A stretch of 64,000 nt of DNA, from contig JAVTLE010000010.1 of NCBI GenBank assembly GCA_033439295.1, forward strand, positions 1,922,001 through 1,986,000. Reading direction: 5' to 3'. Every line of letters begins with the position of its first letter. Within the stretch, counting starts at the first letter, position 1. The notes under the pieces were generated by a model. The model saw only the letters and a program-made list of their open reading frames with translations. It ran no database searches and was not told the DNA's origin. The translations under genes and the position numbers were made by a program. This document shows positions 39,257 to 51,055 of this stretch, one piece after another. Origin of the DNA: Deuterostichococcus epilithicus. Taxonomy: Eukaryota > Chlorophyta > Trebouxiophyceae > Prasiolales > Stichococcaceae.

Positions 39257-42200
39257 TCAGCCGCCGAGGTGCGAGATGTCGCGCACGATCAGCAGCACCC
39301 CTGCGCCCGTCAGCAACAGTAGCCCCGACGCCATGATGGTCTGCTCCACCACCTGCGGTCCCAAAACGAGCCCGTCAGATGCCGGGTGGACTTCCCCAGC
39401 TCCTGAGCAGCGCACCCTGGAAACCCCACAGCACAGCACAGCGGGCCTTTGTGGACCCGCTCGAGCCCAGAGGCAGCCCTTGCACCGTGCAGGTCCAGCA
39501 ACACTGCACGCGGCCGACTACCCCCGCATGGGTAGCGAGGCGAGAGGGGCGTCAGGCCGGGCACGCACGCCAGAGGCGCCGGCGGCAAGCCTGCGCTCCA
39601 AGGGTCGAGGGTGAGGACAAAGGCGGGGGTGGGTGTAGGGTTTTCAGGGTCTGTGTGCACCTGATCGAGCTTCTTGCGGCGCACGGCCTCCAGGGCCAGC
39701 AGCGCTAGGTAGCCACCGTCCAGCGCGGGCAGCGGCAGCGCGTTCACCACCTGCGGTCGAACAGACTCTCCCCTGGATGGTGCATGTTTTGGGGCGGGAA
39801 TAAGGGTGCGCATTTGCACGCCGCCGGCCCCCGCGCCTGTGTGCCGCTGCTGCTTGCAGCGTGCCGGAGTCGTCAACCACATGCAGGAGACACGCCCTTC
39901 CCCGACCGATGACCATCTGGCTTCCTCTTGAGAAGTGGGACCTGACGAAAAAGCAACGGAACTTTCAAAAGCCCACCGCCAGGTTGAGGTTGACGAGGGC
40001 GGCAAACTGATACAGGCCCGAGGCGTCGGTGCGCGCCACCTCGGCACCCACGGACACAATTGCTACAGGGCCGCTAATCTTGTCCTGCACTGCGCCGAAG
40101 TTGAACACAATCTGCTGCAGCCCTGCGCGTACCAGAAAGCTCGGGTCAGATGGCACCGGTGTCAGAGCAGAAATTTGCACATCTGGCTGTAAAATGGGGC
40201 TTGCGTGCGCCCCGCAGTCTTCAGGGTCGAACAGGCGCGACGAGCGGCTGCACGCACTCAAGGACGCCGCACCTCGGATCGCGACTCGCTATGGACAGGC
40301 CAACAATCACGCGGCAGTCGCCAAATATCACAACAGCCCTCTGGCAAGCGCTGCCATGCGATGCTGCGCTGCGCACCTGAGGTGATCTGGGTGCCGAGCC
40401 GCGCAAACTCTCTGCCGGCCAGCCTCAGCGCGTCGACCGGCCCCTTGGCGTAGCTGCGCACCACCTGCGGAGCCGACCAGACGCAACAAGGTTGTATGAA
40501 TATCCTTCATGGAAACCCTCGGACGACTTGACGTCTGATGTTGCCTGCCATTGTGAGACGACTGCAGAGGTATGCATCTCTTTGGTGCAGCAACAGAGCA
40601 GATGCACGGCAGGCCAGGTGGCACCATGGCTGCGCCAAGCGCACACGCTCGCGCCGGCAGCGCACCTTCGCGTTGGCGCCGAGCTTGACGCCGATGACGC
40701 CGCCGTTGTCGCGCGGAGCCAGGTCGGGCGTCACCTTGAGCGGGAATGGCTTGGCGTCCGGCCCGCGCTGGACGGTCAGCACCACCTCCCGCCCCGGATT
40801 GTCCCTGCGACAGCAGCTCCGTGCTGTGGGACCCTGTGCCGCTGCGGGGCGCGCCAGCTGGTCTGGGCTGGGTCATGCGACCTTGGCCTCCTTGCAAAGG
40901 TCCGCACCACCTTTCCGAGGGACCGCAGGAGGTGGAGGCCGTGAGCGCCCCCAGGGAGGGCCGGGCCCCTGGGAGGCACATCGGGAGGTGCTCATGGTGC
41001 GCCTAGGTCCTGCGCTCGTGTGCCATGTGCGATTCGCAGCCCTGGCGCATGCACCCAATCCACGGAGCAGTTGCAAGCTTGTTTTTGTTGTGGGCATGTA
41101 CGGTGGTGGGTTCCTGACGAGCACAGAGAATACTCACTTGATGACGTCAACGACGCGCTTGACGGCGTTTGGGTTCGGCAGCAGCGCCTGTCCGTTGATG
41201 CCCAGGATCAGGTCGCCCGCCTGAACGCCCGCCTTGTACGCGGCTCCGCCCTTGATGATCTGTGGCGCCTGCACGCCTGGCAGGAAGTCCAGCTGCGGCG
41301 TGCCCACCGACGACACCTGCACGCACACGCGACGACTCAGAATGAGCCGGCTCTGCTGACAGGACAACCGGTCGGATGTTCCAAGGCCATGGCCAGGCAG
41401 GGTCGGGACGAGGCTGACGTGCCAGTCACCACGCGGCGGCCGCACATGCAAGCGGCAGCTGTGGCGCGGCCCCCCAGGCACGCAGCATGCGTAGCTCCCA
41501 GGTGAAAATGGGGACGCCCGTCAAAAGGCCGCTGCCGCCGCGACTGCCAGCAGGGCGCCACCGCAGCAGCCGCCCGACCGGCTGCATGAAGGCACTGCAT
41601 GAAGGCACACCTGGGCCAGCAGCACGGAGTAGGCCAGCAGCACATTGGCGATGATGCCCGCGGAGATGACGAGGGCGCGCTGCACCACGGGGCGGTTGCG
41701 CAGCAAGTCCGGGTCGTCCTTGTCATACTTTGAGTCCGGGTCGTCGTCCGGGAAGCCCACGTAGCCGCCCAGGGGGATGGCGCGCAGGGAGTACTCCACG
41801 TCCTTGCCCTGTGGGGTAATGGCACGGGGTGGGTTGCCAGAAGAACGTAGCTCAGTGCCAGGGCCCAGCGCAGCTGAAGCATTGTAGACTTTGTGTAGGC
41901 TCTGCGCGAATTACCCCGCGGCACAGGATCCCTTGTATCAGCCCGCTGCACCCACGCCACATCAACCTGCCGGGCCGCATGATCATGGCTGTCAACAAAA
42001 ACCCAGCCACAGACAGGGAGCAAGATGGTCGGCGACTGTCCACACGCACCTGGTACGAGTAGAGCGCAGGGCCGAAGCCGACGGAAAACTTGGACACGTG
42101 GATGCCCTGAAGCCGCGCCGCCGTGAAGTGGCCCAACTCGTGGAAGGCGACAATCGCGGCGAGCACGCCGACCGCCTGCACCACCGACCCCGGTCCTCCG

Positions 42201-43033
42201 ACATCGAAGCCCGTGCCTGCGGGTGCAAGCAGCAATGCTGCAGTTGCACAGCTTCTGCTGGCACTCGGTATGCAACAGTGGGCAAAGTTGCGAGGGTGGC
42301 AGAACAAGATGTGGAACCTGGAAGCTGTTGCGCGGCGCCAAGCACGTCATATTCAAAGAGTCCAGGCTGTGGGAGGAACAGGGTGTGTATGCAATGGCAG
42401 TGCAGTGCTGCTGCTCGAGCACGGCAGCGAGCCTCTTCCTGAAGCCTCACCTAGAACACCGGCGGCAAGCCCGCCGATGCCAGCGAGCGCTGTTGTCTGC
42501 AGGCGGCTGATGTGGCTGGGCTCTGGTGCTGCCTGTGCCGCTGGATCTGGTGGCAGCACCTCCGGTTGTACCTCCGGCTGCCGCTCTGCCAGTGTTGGGG
42601 CGTCAGCTCCTGGCGAAACCGACCAGCCTGTGCAGTGAACGGAATCGGCTGTGAGTTGTCAGCTTTCGACACCTGTAAGATTGCGGTGTGGCACGATGCG
42701 TAGTGCCCTCTGTAGAGCTTCAAGGACACATGGAATTGCTGTGGCATGATTTGCCGCACGGCGATTCTGCAAGCATGTTGCATGGGGAGCCGTGCCTGGC
42801 TGTCGCTGCGACGTATCGAGCTCCAGCTCTTTTATAGTGCTTCCCTGTGAGTGTGGCACGCCCTGGCACCGAATCACCGCAAGTCTGCACTGCTGTCTCT
42901 TGACCATGGCTGTACAGCTGTGGCGCATCCCGGCGGCAGCAACATATCTGACTGACGCATAGCTGCAGCTGGACGGTGCCTGCGATTGCACGTAGCGGCT
43001 AGCCATCTGCGACTGCATGCTCGCAAATCGCAA
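39257..43033 (-). CDS. plastid-type M50 site-2 protease (RseP/ARASP-like) with PDZ domain
   Basis: An intramembrane zinc metalloprotease. Confident exons in transcript order: 42627-42451, 42216-42050, 41808-41611, 41316-41138, 40804-40666, 40464-40377, 40122-39977, 39750-39661 and 39352-39257 (stop). They show the zinc motif HELGH in AAIVAFHELGHFTAARL, the GGYVGFP loop, a PDZ domain (GGAAYKAGVQAGDLILGING), SGPVAIV, and the third zinc ligand in NALPLPALDGG, with a final membrane span. This matches bacterial RseP and plant ARASP proteins of the chloroplast. The first exon is not settled: a Ser/Arg-rich transit-like frame starts at 43033, but I found no clean phase-matched donor joining it to 42627. 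Confidence 0.9.
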
Positions 43034-43830
43034 TGCAGCTCAGCAGGGGCTGGTTTGCTGTCGAGCTCTGCTGCCACGTCGATCCACCCAGCGGTCCAAG
43101 CTGCGCGCCTTAAGGTCGGGCAGGCCAATTTGCTGAAGGGTCTGAAGAACAACTCAATGTCGCGTTGCAATTCTGTTTTGTCTCTGGCCAAGGCCCTAAA
43201 GCATGGAGAAAATCCACTGGCTGAGATGGCAACAGAGGGGTCTAGGCAGCCACGCGAGCAGATGCAAACCGTACTTGCTGAGGCAATGAACACAAGTTAG
43301 CTTCCCAAAAGAGCGTGGCAAACGGATACAGTTGCGCACATCGGTGCTGCTTGACCCAATGTCGTTTCCTATTGTCCTATTGTAATCCCCATTGTTGTCT
43401 GACGGGACGCTCAGGTATCAACAGCAGCGTTCCCGAGTGGGTGCCTGCGACGAGTCAGCACGCAATGCACTGTCAATGCTCGTTTGAGGCTTTCGACACA
43501 AGCACCCTCCCTCATCTTGTTCTTGCATAGGCAGCGACGCTTGACGCGGTTGTCGAACAGACCATCGAGGCCTCGGATCTCTTATCCACTGTACCTCCGA
43601 CACCGGTGCATCCTGGTACCATTGTCGGAGGGCATTCATACCATTGCCGTTGACGTCTCATTCGTCCGTCAGTACTTTCGGGGGCGCCCTCCCGGCAGCA
43701 GCAGGAAAGAGTCGCTCGGAGAGTGCGCGGCGGCGGCAGCATGTTGCCACAAGCCGCAGCGGCCACAGACGGCCAATGGCGTCCGTGCTGCATGTGCTCA
43801 CACGCCCGAGGCTCTCCTATGCATCAGCAC
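43034..43830 (+). other. divergent promoter region between site-2 protease and ORANGE
   Basis: About 800 nt of relatively AT-balanced DNA. Open frames here lack the G/C-rich third positions of the neighbours, and I call none. Confidence 0.45.
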
Positions 43831-46800
43831 ATGTCGAGCAGCTCTGCCTCAGCCCCCAGCAAGCTGGCATGGCAGCCCTTCCTGGCACGCTGGCAGCTGC
43901 GCTCAAACCTTAGGTGAGAGCATGCATGGAGAGACAACAGGCGGCACATCTGCGTGCCCCGGCAACATCAATGTTCTGTTCTTCGATTTCTTGGGCGAAC
44001 CCATGCCACCATGCGGCGTAGGGCACAGGACCCCCTGCGCCCCTGGCGGAGGCCTACCTCAACGGTCATGAGTGGCCGTGTCGCAGGTTCGATCCGCTGC
44101 ACTTGGCACGGTGCAGCAGCGCAGCGGCACAGCCAGACGGCTTTGAATCGAAGCGGGAGAGCGGCAGCGGCGGTAGCAACAGCGGCGGCGGCGGCGGCCC
44201 TGACGGCCAGCAGGCGCCGTCAGCGCTGTCAGAGTGAGCATTGAAGATCCTGCCTGCAGGCTTCCGCAGCTTCAGTCTCGTTGCAAACCTCTACATGCCA
44301 CATCTTGGTTCCACTGCCGATCTTCAACACCCACTCTCTGGTCTGAACCCGCCCTGGCTGGCCGCAGAGCACAGCAGGCCATCGAGAGCGAGGCGCTGCC
44401 GGAGAGCTTCTGCATCATCGAGAGCCGCGACTCGGTCAAGGTGAGTGGGCGCTGCTGGCGGCTGTTGTGTCTTGGCCCTGGGTGCCGGCACGGCGACACT
44501 GCCGCCGAGTGAGCAGCAGACGGGCCTGCCCGACATGTGGGCTGAAACCGAAGAGAAACGCCTCCTCGACATGTCATCAACGGGATTGGCATGGGAATGC
44601 CACCTGGCCTCCCCAACGCAGAAAACACGCAGCTGAGCGAGCTGGAGGAAAACATTTTTTGCGTCCGTGCCTCGCACATGCGAGAGGATGCTAGACATCC
44701 GATGTAGTTCACGGTACCGCGTGCATCCCGCCGCAGAACTTCGCGACCATGCAGCTGAGCGAGCTGGAGGAAAACATTTTTTGCGTCCGTGCCTCACACA
44801 TGCGAGAGGATGCTAGACATCCGATGTAGTTCACGGTACCGCGTGCATCCCGCCGCAGAACTTCGCGACTATGCAGCTGAGCGAGCTGGAGGACAACATC
44901 GTGGCGCGCCGCAACCGCATATTCCTGCTCATGGAGGAGGTCCGACGCCTGCGCATCCAGCGGCGCCTCAAGGTGAGGGTCGCTGTCCAGGTGCACCCAT
45001 TAGGGTGCAAGTCCCCGGCGCCCAGCTATGTTCCCGCGGCGGACCCCGTGTCTGGAAGGACATCGACGAGGGATGTCGGATGCAGCAGATCACCCCAGCG
45101 CCTCCCAGGCGTGTGTGGCGCCAGCCCAGGTCTAGGAGCTGCGCCGCCGCGGGACGGACGCTGGTGACGCACGCGCTCAGTCCGGGGGCAAGTGCGGGAG
45201 TGCGGCAGGAGGGCGGGAAGCGCTGCAGCTGCTCACCTTTGACGCACCCAAACCCTAAACCCTAAATTCTAAATTTGCCGCAGGAAGAGGGGCAGGAGGA
45301 GCCGGACTGGGTGCCGGAGGAGAAGTTTGCGTCGGCCATCCCCTGGCTGCCGCCCATCACCGAGGACACCATCGCGGTGGGCACTGCCCTCTGCTAAACT
45401 GTCCGGACGCAGCCTGATGGTCCCCTCCGGAAATTCTCAGGCTTAGCGCCCCCTGGCGAGCGCTGCTTGCTGTCTCTGCAATCTGCTGTGTTCCATCCGA
45501 CACTCGTTCGGGCTGAGCGCCACTGCACTACCATGCCAACAGCAGCAGCAACCGCGTTCCATGCGACGGGCGCTGGCACGCCTTTGAACACGAAGTGGCC
45601 AACGTGTCGTGCCGAAGTCACTCCCTTTCCTGTGGCCGCAGGACTACTGGCGGTTCTACCTGGTGACCGTCGCCTTCATCATCGTCTTTGGCGGCCTGCT
45701 GGCCCCCGTGCTGGAAGTGCGTCTTGGCGTCGGCGGTGCGCTTTGAGAGGAGAAACTCTAGTCCTTCCCTGTGCTGATCTCGCCCGGGCAGCCCTACCAG
45801 TGTGGGACAGACAGCTTGCAGCAGCGCCGTCAATCTGCCACTAGTCGCATCCGACGCCGCTCCATGGCATCGGAACCGACAACGCGTCAATTCGATCCGC
45901 AGCGGCAGCAGCTCTGCTGCAGATGAGCTGTGCGTATGCCAGCGCTGCCTGAGGGGCGGCATCAGCGCACAGAGCCAGCGTCCCGAACTGCATGCCAAAG
46001 GCAAAAACCAGCCGCTGCACCTTTCCAGCCGACCGGCATATTGTAGCTGCACGTTGGGAGCCCCTGGTTGTGGGCCCCCGCTGGGGCGCGATGATTACTT
46101 GAGCATCGAATGCTAGATCCAAATCCCATCAATCACTCAATCGGCAGGCCAGAGCCACAATGGTTGCTCGCCGGCCTGCACCTGCCGGTAGCTCGCGGCG
46201 GCGAACCCTATCACCGACAACTGGAACCCGTCTACCCGGAGTGACCTGATGCGACAGTTCTTCATGTGGGCTGGCAGGCCAGAGCTACAACGATTTCATC
46301 ACCAGCATGCACCTGCCGGGGCAGCTGGCGGCGGTGGACCCAATCGTTGCTAGCTTCTGCGGCGGCGCCGTGGGTGTGCTGTCCACGCTCATGGTCGTGG
46401 AGGCCAACAATGCGGACCAGCAGGCCAAGCGCCGCTGCTTCTACTGCCAGGCAAGAGCGCCGTCGCTGATTTCCTGACGCCTTTGCTCCGTGTTTCCACC
46501 ATGTCCCTGCTCCAGCTTGCCCCTGTCAGGCTGTGACCCGCCTCAGGGCAAGCGCCGAGCCTGCAGCGCAGGCATGCCCACCCAGGACATGCTCCATGCT
46601 CTGCAGAGGTGGATCAGAAAGAGCTTGGCTGTCTTGGCTGTCGGAAGCAAGTTTAGAACATTGATGGAGAAGTATGCGAGTGCAGGGGTCGGGCTACCTA
46701 ACGTGCGGCGCGTGCGTGGGCACCGGCACTGGGGAGGACGGCGGCGGCTGCAACTTGTGCTCTAGCACGGGCAAGGTCATGTGCACCGCCTGCCTCTGCA

Positions 46801-47120
46801 CAGGTGCGCACCTTGTGGAATGCGACCCGCTCCCTGTACCGACCCTGAGTGTCTACCCCACTCCGCTGACCACCTTGGTGTGCGGCTTGCTGGGTGCGCA
46901 TAATTGTAGCGGCTTAGCCCGTTTCGACCAGGTGACATAACTTCTCCTCTGCCCATTGCAGGCAAGCAGATGGCCACAGGTATGCCCGCATCGACCCTTT
47001 TGATTGATGTTTTGTGAAATAAAGTTTGTATGTGAGTGAGTTCATGTGTGAAAGTTGAGCTCAAGTGTGACTGTGGTTCTTGGCGCAGAGCACGATCCGC
47101 GCATCGACCCCTTTGACTGA
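43831..47120 (+). CDS. OR: ORANGE (OR) plastid DnaJ-type zinc-finger protein
   Basis: In plants OR stabilises phytoene synthase and controls carotenoid build-up in plastids. Exons: 43831-43913, 44087-44233, 44368-44440, 44859-44972, 45284-45376, 45642-45735, 46278-46450, 46686-46803, 46962-46979 and 47089-47120 close to 314 residues. The N-terminus (MSSSSASAPSKLAWQPFLAR) is a chloroplast transit peptide. The conserved core reads AIESEALPESFCIIESRDSV, RRNRIFLLMEEVRRLRIQRR, then two membrane spans (VTVAFIIVFGGLLAP; DPIVASFCGGAVGV). Four CxxC pairs follow (CFYC, CGAC, CNLC, CTAC), and the tail EHDPRIDPFD is an OR hallmark. The intron after 46450 has a GC donor. Three exons have intronic echoes. 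A possible TGTAA signal lies at 47545-47549. Confidence 0.96.
44631..44874 (+). repeat. two 122-bp tandem units copying the ORANGE exon-4 boundary
   Basis: Units 44631-44752 and 44753-44874 differ at two positions. Each includes intron end, acceptor (cccgccgcag) and the first 45 nt or so of exon 44859-44972, which itself begins as the third partial copy. The first unit is preceded by an older acceptor-like remnant (aacgcagaaaacacgcag). Confidence 0.95.
45249..45270 (+). repeat. telomere-like CCCTAAA motif in an ORANGE intron
   Basis: Two to three consecutive units (caaaccctaaaccctaaatt) of the plant-type telomere repeat lie just before the acceptor of exon 45284. Confidence 0.7.
46143..46215 (+). 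repeat. intronic echo of ORANGE exon 46278-46450 (exon head)
   Basis: Starting ggcaggccagagc, as in the true exon, this copy about 135 nt upstream retains GCACCTGCCGG and the following GCGGCGG block while the interior has drifted. Confidence 0.85.
46985..47007 (+). repeat. intronic echo of the last ORANGE exon
   Basis: The 23-nt string cccgcatcgacccttttgat plus tga closely matches the terminal coding sequence at 47096-47120 and keeps an in-register stop codon relative to the copied exon. It lies directly after the donor of the 18-nt exon. Confidence 0.75.
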
Positions 47121-47897
47121 CGCTGGGCGCACTGCCAGCACTGAGAAACACCTCTAGGGCACCTCTTTCTGCGGCATGGCACGGCACTTTTCGCACGGCT
47201 TTCGGCAATTGTACTCCCAACTTGATGCCGGGCATTGGCGAGGACAGATGGTAGACCGGCTGGCGCTGGTGCTTGCAACTATGTCATTAGGGGAAGCACC
47301 AGGAAACACACCATGCCAGAAAATGTGTGTTTGGCAGTTCGCACACGTTGCGGTCGAGACTTGTGTTGACATTGCGGAGAGAGTGAAGAGGTGTTTTGAC
47401 GACTTTAAGATTGCCGCGGGGGGAGATCACCTCAGCACTTACTGTCGGATCCACTCATGGTCGGATCTTCACCATCATGCAGATGCACTAGACCTTGATT
47501 GTTCGATCGATATCGATACCAAAACTGCTGCCCAATCAGGAATGTGTAACATCCACCGCAACACCTAAAGACTCACAACACATCGCACGGCGTCCAGAGT
47601 TCAGCTAAAGGTACATACCTACAGCCAGTTGTGGCCGTGATGTTCAAAGCTGCAGTACACTGTGAGGCAGGCACGATTTGAATACGATCAGGTATACTGC
47701 AGCAGGTTGCGTGGGAGGGCACCAAGGATCATAGCAGGAGACACTGAACCCTAAAGACTACCACAGTTGCATGGTTTTTCAGCCATCCCTGCCTTGCGGG
47801 ATGGGGACTACCTATCGATTTCTTTTGAAGAACACTGCGACAACGCCGCAGTTCTTGGAAATGGGTTTTGAAGAGGTAGAAGCTGCGCCCATGGCAA
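47121..47897 (+). other. convergent intergenic region (ORANGE / HIR 3' ends)
   Basis: About 780 nt with no supported gene. It contains the possible ORANGE poly(A) motif near 47545. Confidence 0.5.
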
Positions 47898-50800
47898 TCA
47901 GGGGCGGCCTGCGTCCATGTTTGCGGCCGCCTGAGACTGCAGGAAGCCGGCGCGGATCTGGGACGACACGTCGCTGATGCCGCCCGGAGTGTGCTGCAGG
48001 AACACAAAGGAAAGCACGGTTACCAGGAACGCGCGACTACATTGGATGCAGAGGAGCTTGGCAAATCCGACAGGCATGGCCTGAAGCTTCAGACGGGCTT
48101 CAAGACGTGAAAGATGAGCATGCGTCAAGCGGCACTCACCGGCAGGAAAACCGTGTTGGATTTCCCATTCATTCCCACATCCTGGAGCGTACAAAGTCAT
48201 CTCAGTAAATAGTCTGCTTCCGACCGAGATGCAGCAGCAACAGTGGCAACACAGCAGTAGCGCATCAATGAAGGCAGCGGCTCACCTTGATGGTGTCGAA
48301 GTACTGGGTGATCATCTGCGCGTGAGGCTTCGAGCTTCAGGCAGCGTGCAGCCATGACACAGCGACAGTGGAACCAAACAGTCTTGCGAGTGCAGCTTGT
48401 CAGCTTGTGATCAGCAGCTGGTCAGCTTGTGTGCAAGTTCCTGCCCCTTTGCGTCCCCATCCCTCACCATGAGCTCGATGACATCGCGGCTGCACATCAG
48501 ACAGCACACTTTCGTTACTGCCAGAGAGCAATGCACTGGCATGGGGTCGGCAAGTGTCCAGGAACAGACCGCACCTATCCTAGGACCTCACGAGCTTTAC
48601 TGCTTGCAGCATCACCAGCTGCACAGCGGCGCCGCACCTCGAGATGTCAGTAACGTTCTGCGAGAAGGCCACGACAGACTCCCTCAGCCCGTTGACAATC
48701 GCCTGCCGCTGGCGCGCGATACCCTGCAGTGCACAGCAGGTCCAGAGTGTCAGCATGCCGACGTTGCCATAGCTCTGCCGACGATACAGACTGCAACATG
48801 ACCCGCACGCCAAACAGTTCTCGCCAGGCCGCCCCGTGAGCCACTGGGCTAAGCTACTGCCCAGCCCCTGCCGCACTGCATAGGCGAGCTCGTCGCAGAG
48901 GATGTGCTCGCTGCAGCCAGCACTCTCAGCGCGCTGGCCCCTCACGCGTTCATGACCAGGTGCAATCAGACGCCGTCCAGAACACAACCGAGAGGCCATG
49001 ACAGGATGTTCAGGACGTCTTGGACGAGAGTCCTAGGCTGGACCGCACCATTCCTTGCAGGTACTTTGCTTCCGCCTCTGCTTCAGCTGCTTTCACCACC
49101 TGAGAGACGAAGCGAGAGAACAAGTCGTCAGATTGCCGCCGCAGAAGCAAACCTCAATCCCCACGTGCTGTCAATTGCTCACCTGTATCTTGCTGGCCTC
49201 TCCCTTTTCAACTGCGGCCACCCTGCGAGTCAGGAATGGACCGGATCGATGCCCTCAATAGACACTGCTCCGCATCGACACAACAATTCGTTGCTGCGTG
49301 TGAACGCTGATGCTGCGTCTCACAGGCCGCTGCACACAGCACTGCACTTGACAGACTTTTACACTTTGGCAGCGGCAATGAACTGAACCACAGGGAGGCC
49401 AGCAATGCGGGTGACACCTCAGCCGGGACGCAGCATTGATCTCGTTCATGGCGTTTCTGCAAGACAAACTGCTGCGTCAGGCATCCCTGTTGCAGAATCG
49501 AGTTTCTCAAAACAGAGGGCAACATCGTTTGCCGATGCCCCCAAAGCTACCACTGGCACGACAGACGTAGCTGCAGCATGCTGCAGACGCACACCTGACT
49601 TTCTGGTCAGGCAGGATGTCGGTCACGAGCGCCTGCACGATGCTGTAGCCGTACGAGCTCATGGCCTTGCTCTGCAGAGCGAGGAGCACACAAATCGAGG
49701 AGTCGATACATATATTGATCTGAAGATCTATCTGCAGGCGTAGGTTTGCCAGGTCGCGAGCCTGCGGATGCCTCGGCGGCAGCAGCAGACGCCCCGGCCG
49801 CGTGCCGCATCCTACTTCCTGATGCCCAACATTGGCATCCATTGGGGCGCAGGCGACGCACAGCGAAGGGTTTGACGTGTCTCCTGAAAAATCCGCACCA
49901 GCTCCTCTCTGACGGAGGACGCAATCTCCTCCTTGGCGGTGAAAACGTCATCCAGCAGCATGTGCGGCACGTTGGAGCGCACGTTGTCGTACACATAGCT
50001 CATGATCTGGGTGCGGCTGTCCGTCAGCCTGCGCAGCGGCGGGATGCCACACTGCTCATGATCTGCATCGATTGTGTTGTCGGCCTGCCAAGGGGTGCCG
50101 TGGGCTGCAGCATTCGCATGGGCTGCGGGATGTATTGTGTGTGCGGCCAGGGACGGGAGAACTGACGATGTCGAGGCTCTGCAGCATTGTGTGAGGCGCA
50201 GAAGAAGGGGGAGGTCAGGGGAGGGGTGACGGACGCAGCCAGGTAATATATCAGACTATTCGAGTGGAATGTCTCACTTGTAGAAGGCGTCGTAGACCTG
50301 CTCCTTGATGACCTGCAGGGTTTGTTGGGGGCAGCACGACCGTTGGTTCAGCTAGGCACGAACCAAGATGAATGCATGGGATCTCACCGGGGCAAGCGAT
50401 GTTTGGAAAAGGGATGCGAGAGCAACTGTGCCAGCAGGCATGCAGGGCGATGAATGCACCTGGTACTGCACGCTGATCTGGAGCTGCACAAACACCTGCG
50501 AGGGAGCAGGCTCGACGGTGTCGTCTCAGCAGCTCAGTGATCATGGGGCAACAGTGCGGCGTCGCCACTGCTGGTCAATGTGATTGTCAGTGCACGAATG
50601 GCTTGAACGGGAACAACAGGAAAAACGCACATTGTCCTTCGTCTTGGTGTCGCACATCACGTCCAGCTGCTGCACGCGCATGCTCAGCATGCCGCGCACG
50701 CTCTCTCCCAAACAGCAGCAGACGCAGTTGAAGCCTGAATGGTTCACCACGGGGAAAGTCGTGAAAGGGGGTCAGCATGGCAGCAACAAAGCAACGATGC

Positions 50801-51055
50801 TTTCTGTAGCAACACGCGATGCACTCCCACAAATGCAGTGCTCTGGAGCCGTGCTGCTCAGGCGACGCACCCGGGTGTCCGATACGATCAAACTTGCCGA
50901 ACCGCTCGATGACGGCCAGATTGGCCTGCAGGCAAAGTGTATTTAGTCCATTTGTCCGCGAAGGCCATGCTGAACGAGTGCGGCCGCTTGCTGGTGCGCA
51001 TGCAGGTGCAGCCTTTAAAGGTTTTGCTTACCTGGTCGACGCATGCGCAAAACAT
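47898..51055 (-). CDS. hypersensitive-induced-reaction (HIR) protein, SPFH/band-7 family
   Basis: A membrane-microdomain scaffold protein related to prohibitins and stomatins. Fifteen exons in transcript order: 51055-51032, 50925-50871, 50734-50631, 50495-50460, 50312-50278, 50028-49899, 49671-49595, 49456-49418, 49222-49183, 49099-49049, 48723-48638, 48489-48468, 48315-48286, 48181-48140 and 47993-47898; they close to 288 residues. The N-terminus MFCACVDQ replaces the myristoylated MGN of plant HIRs but keeps Cys for acylation. Core blocks are AVIERFGKF, LSMRVQQLDVMCDTKTKDN, EINAASRLRVAAVEKGEA, GIARQRQAIVNGLRESV, ITQYFDTIK and NTVFLPHTPGGISD. Many exons are below 55 nt, including 22- and 24-nt exons. 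Confidence 0.96.

Noticed and set aside
41580-41612. Short direct repeat gcatgaaggcac in the site-2 protease intron
   Set aside because: Only 12 nt and unrelated to the exon edge, so it gives no support to the echo pattern.
42986-43300. A 104-residue plus-strand open frame starting MHVAASHLRLHARKSQ
   Set aside because: Codon use is unlike neighbouring genes, there is no known similarity, and it overlaps the likely 5' region of the site-2 protease gene.
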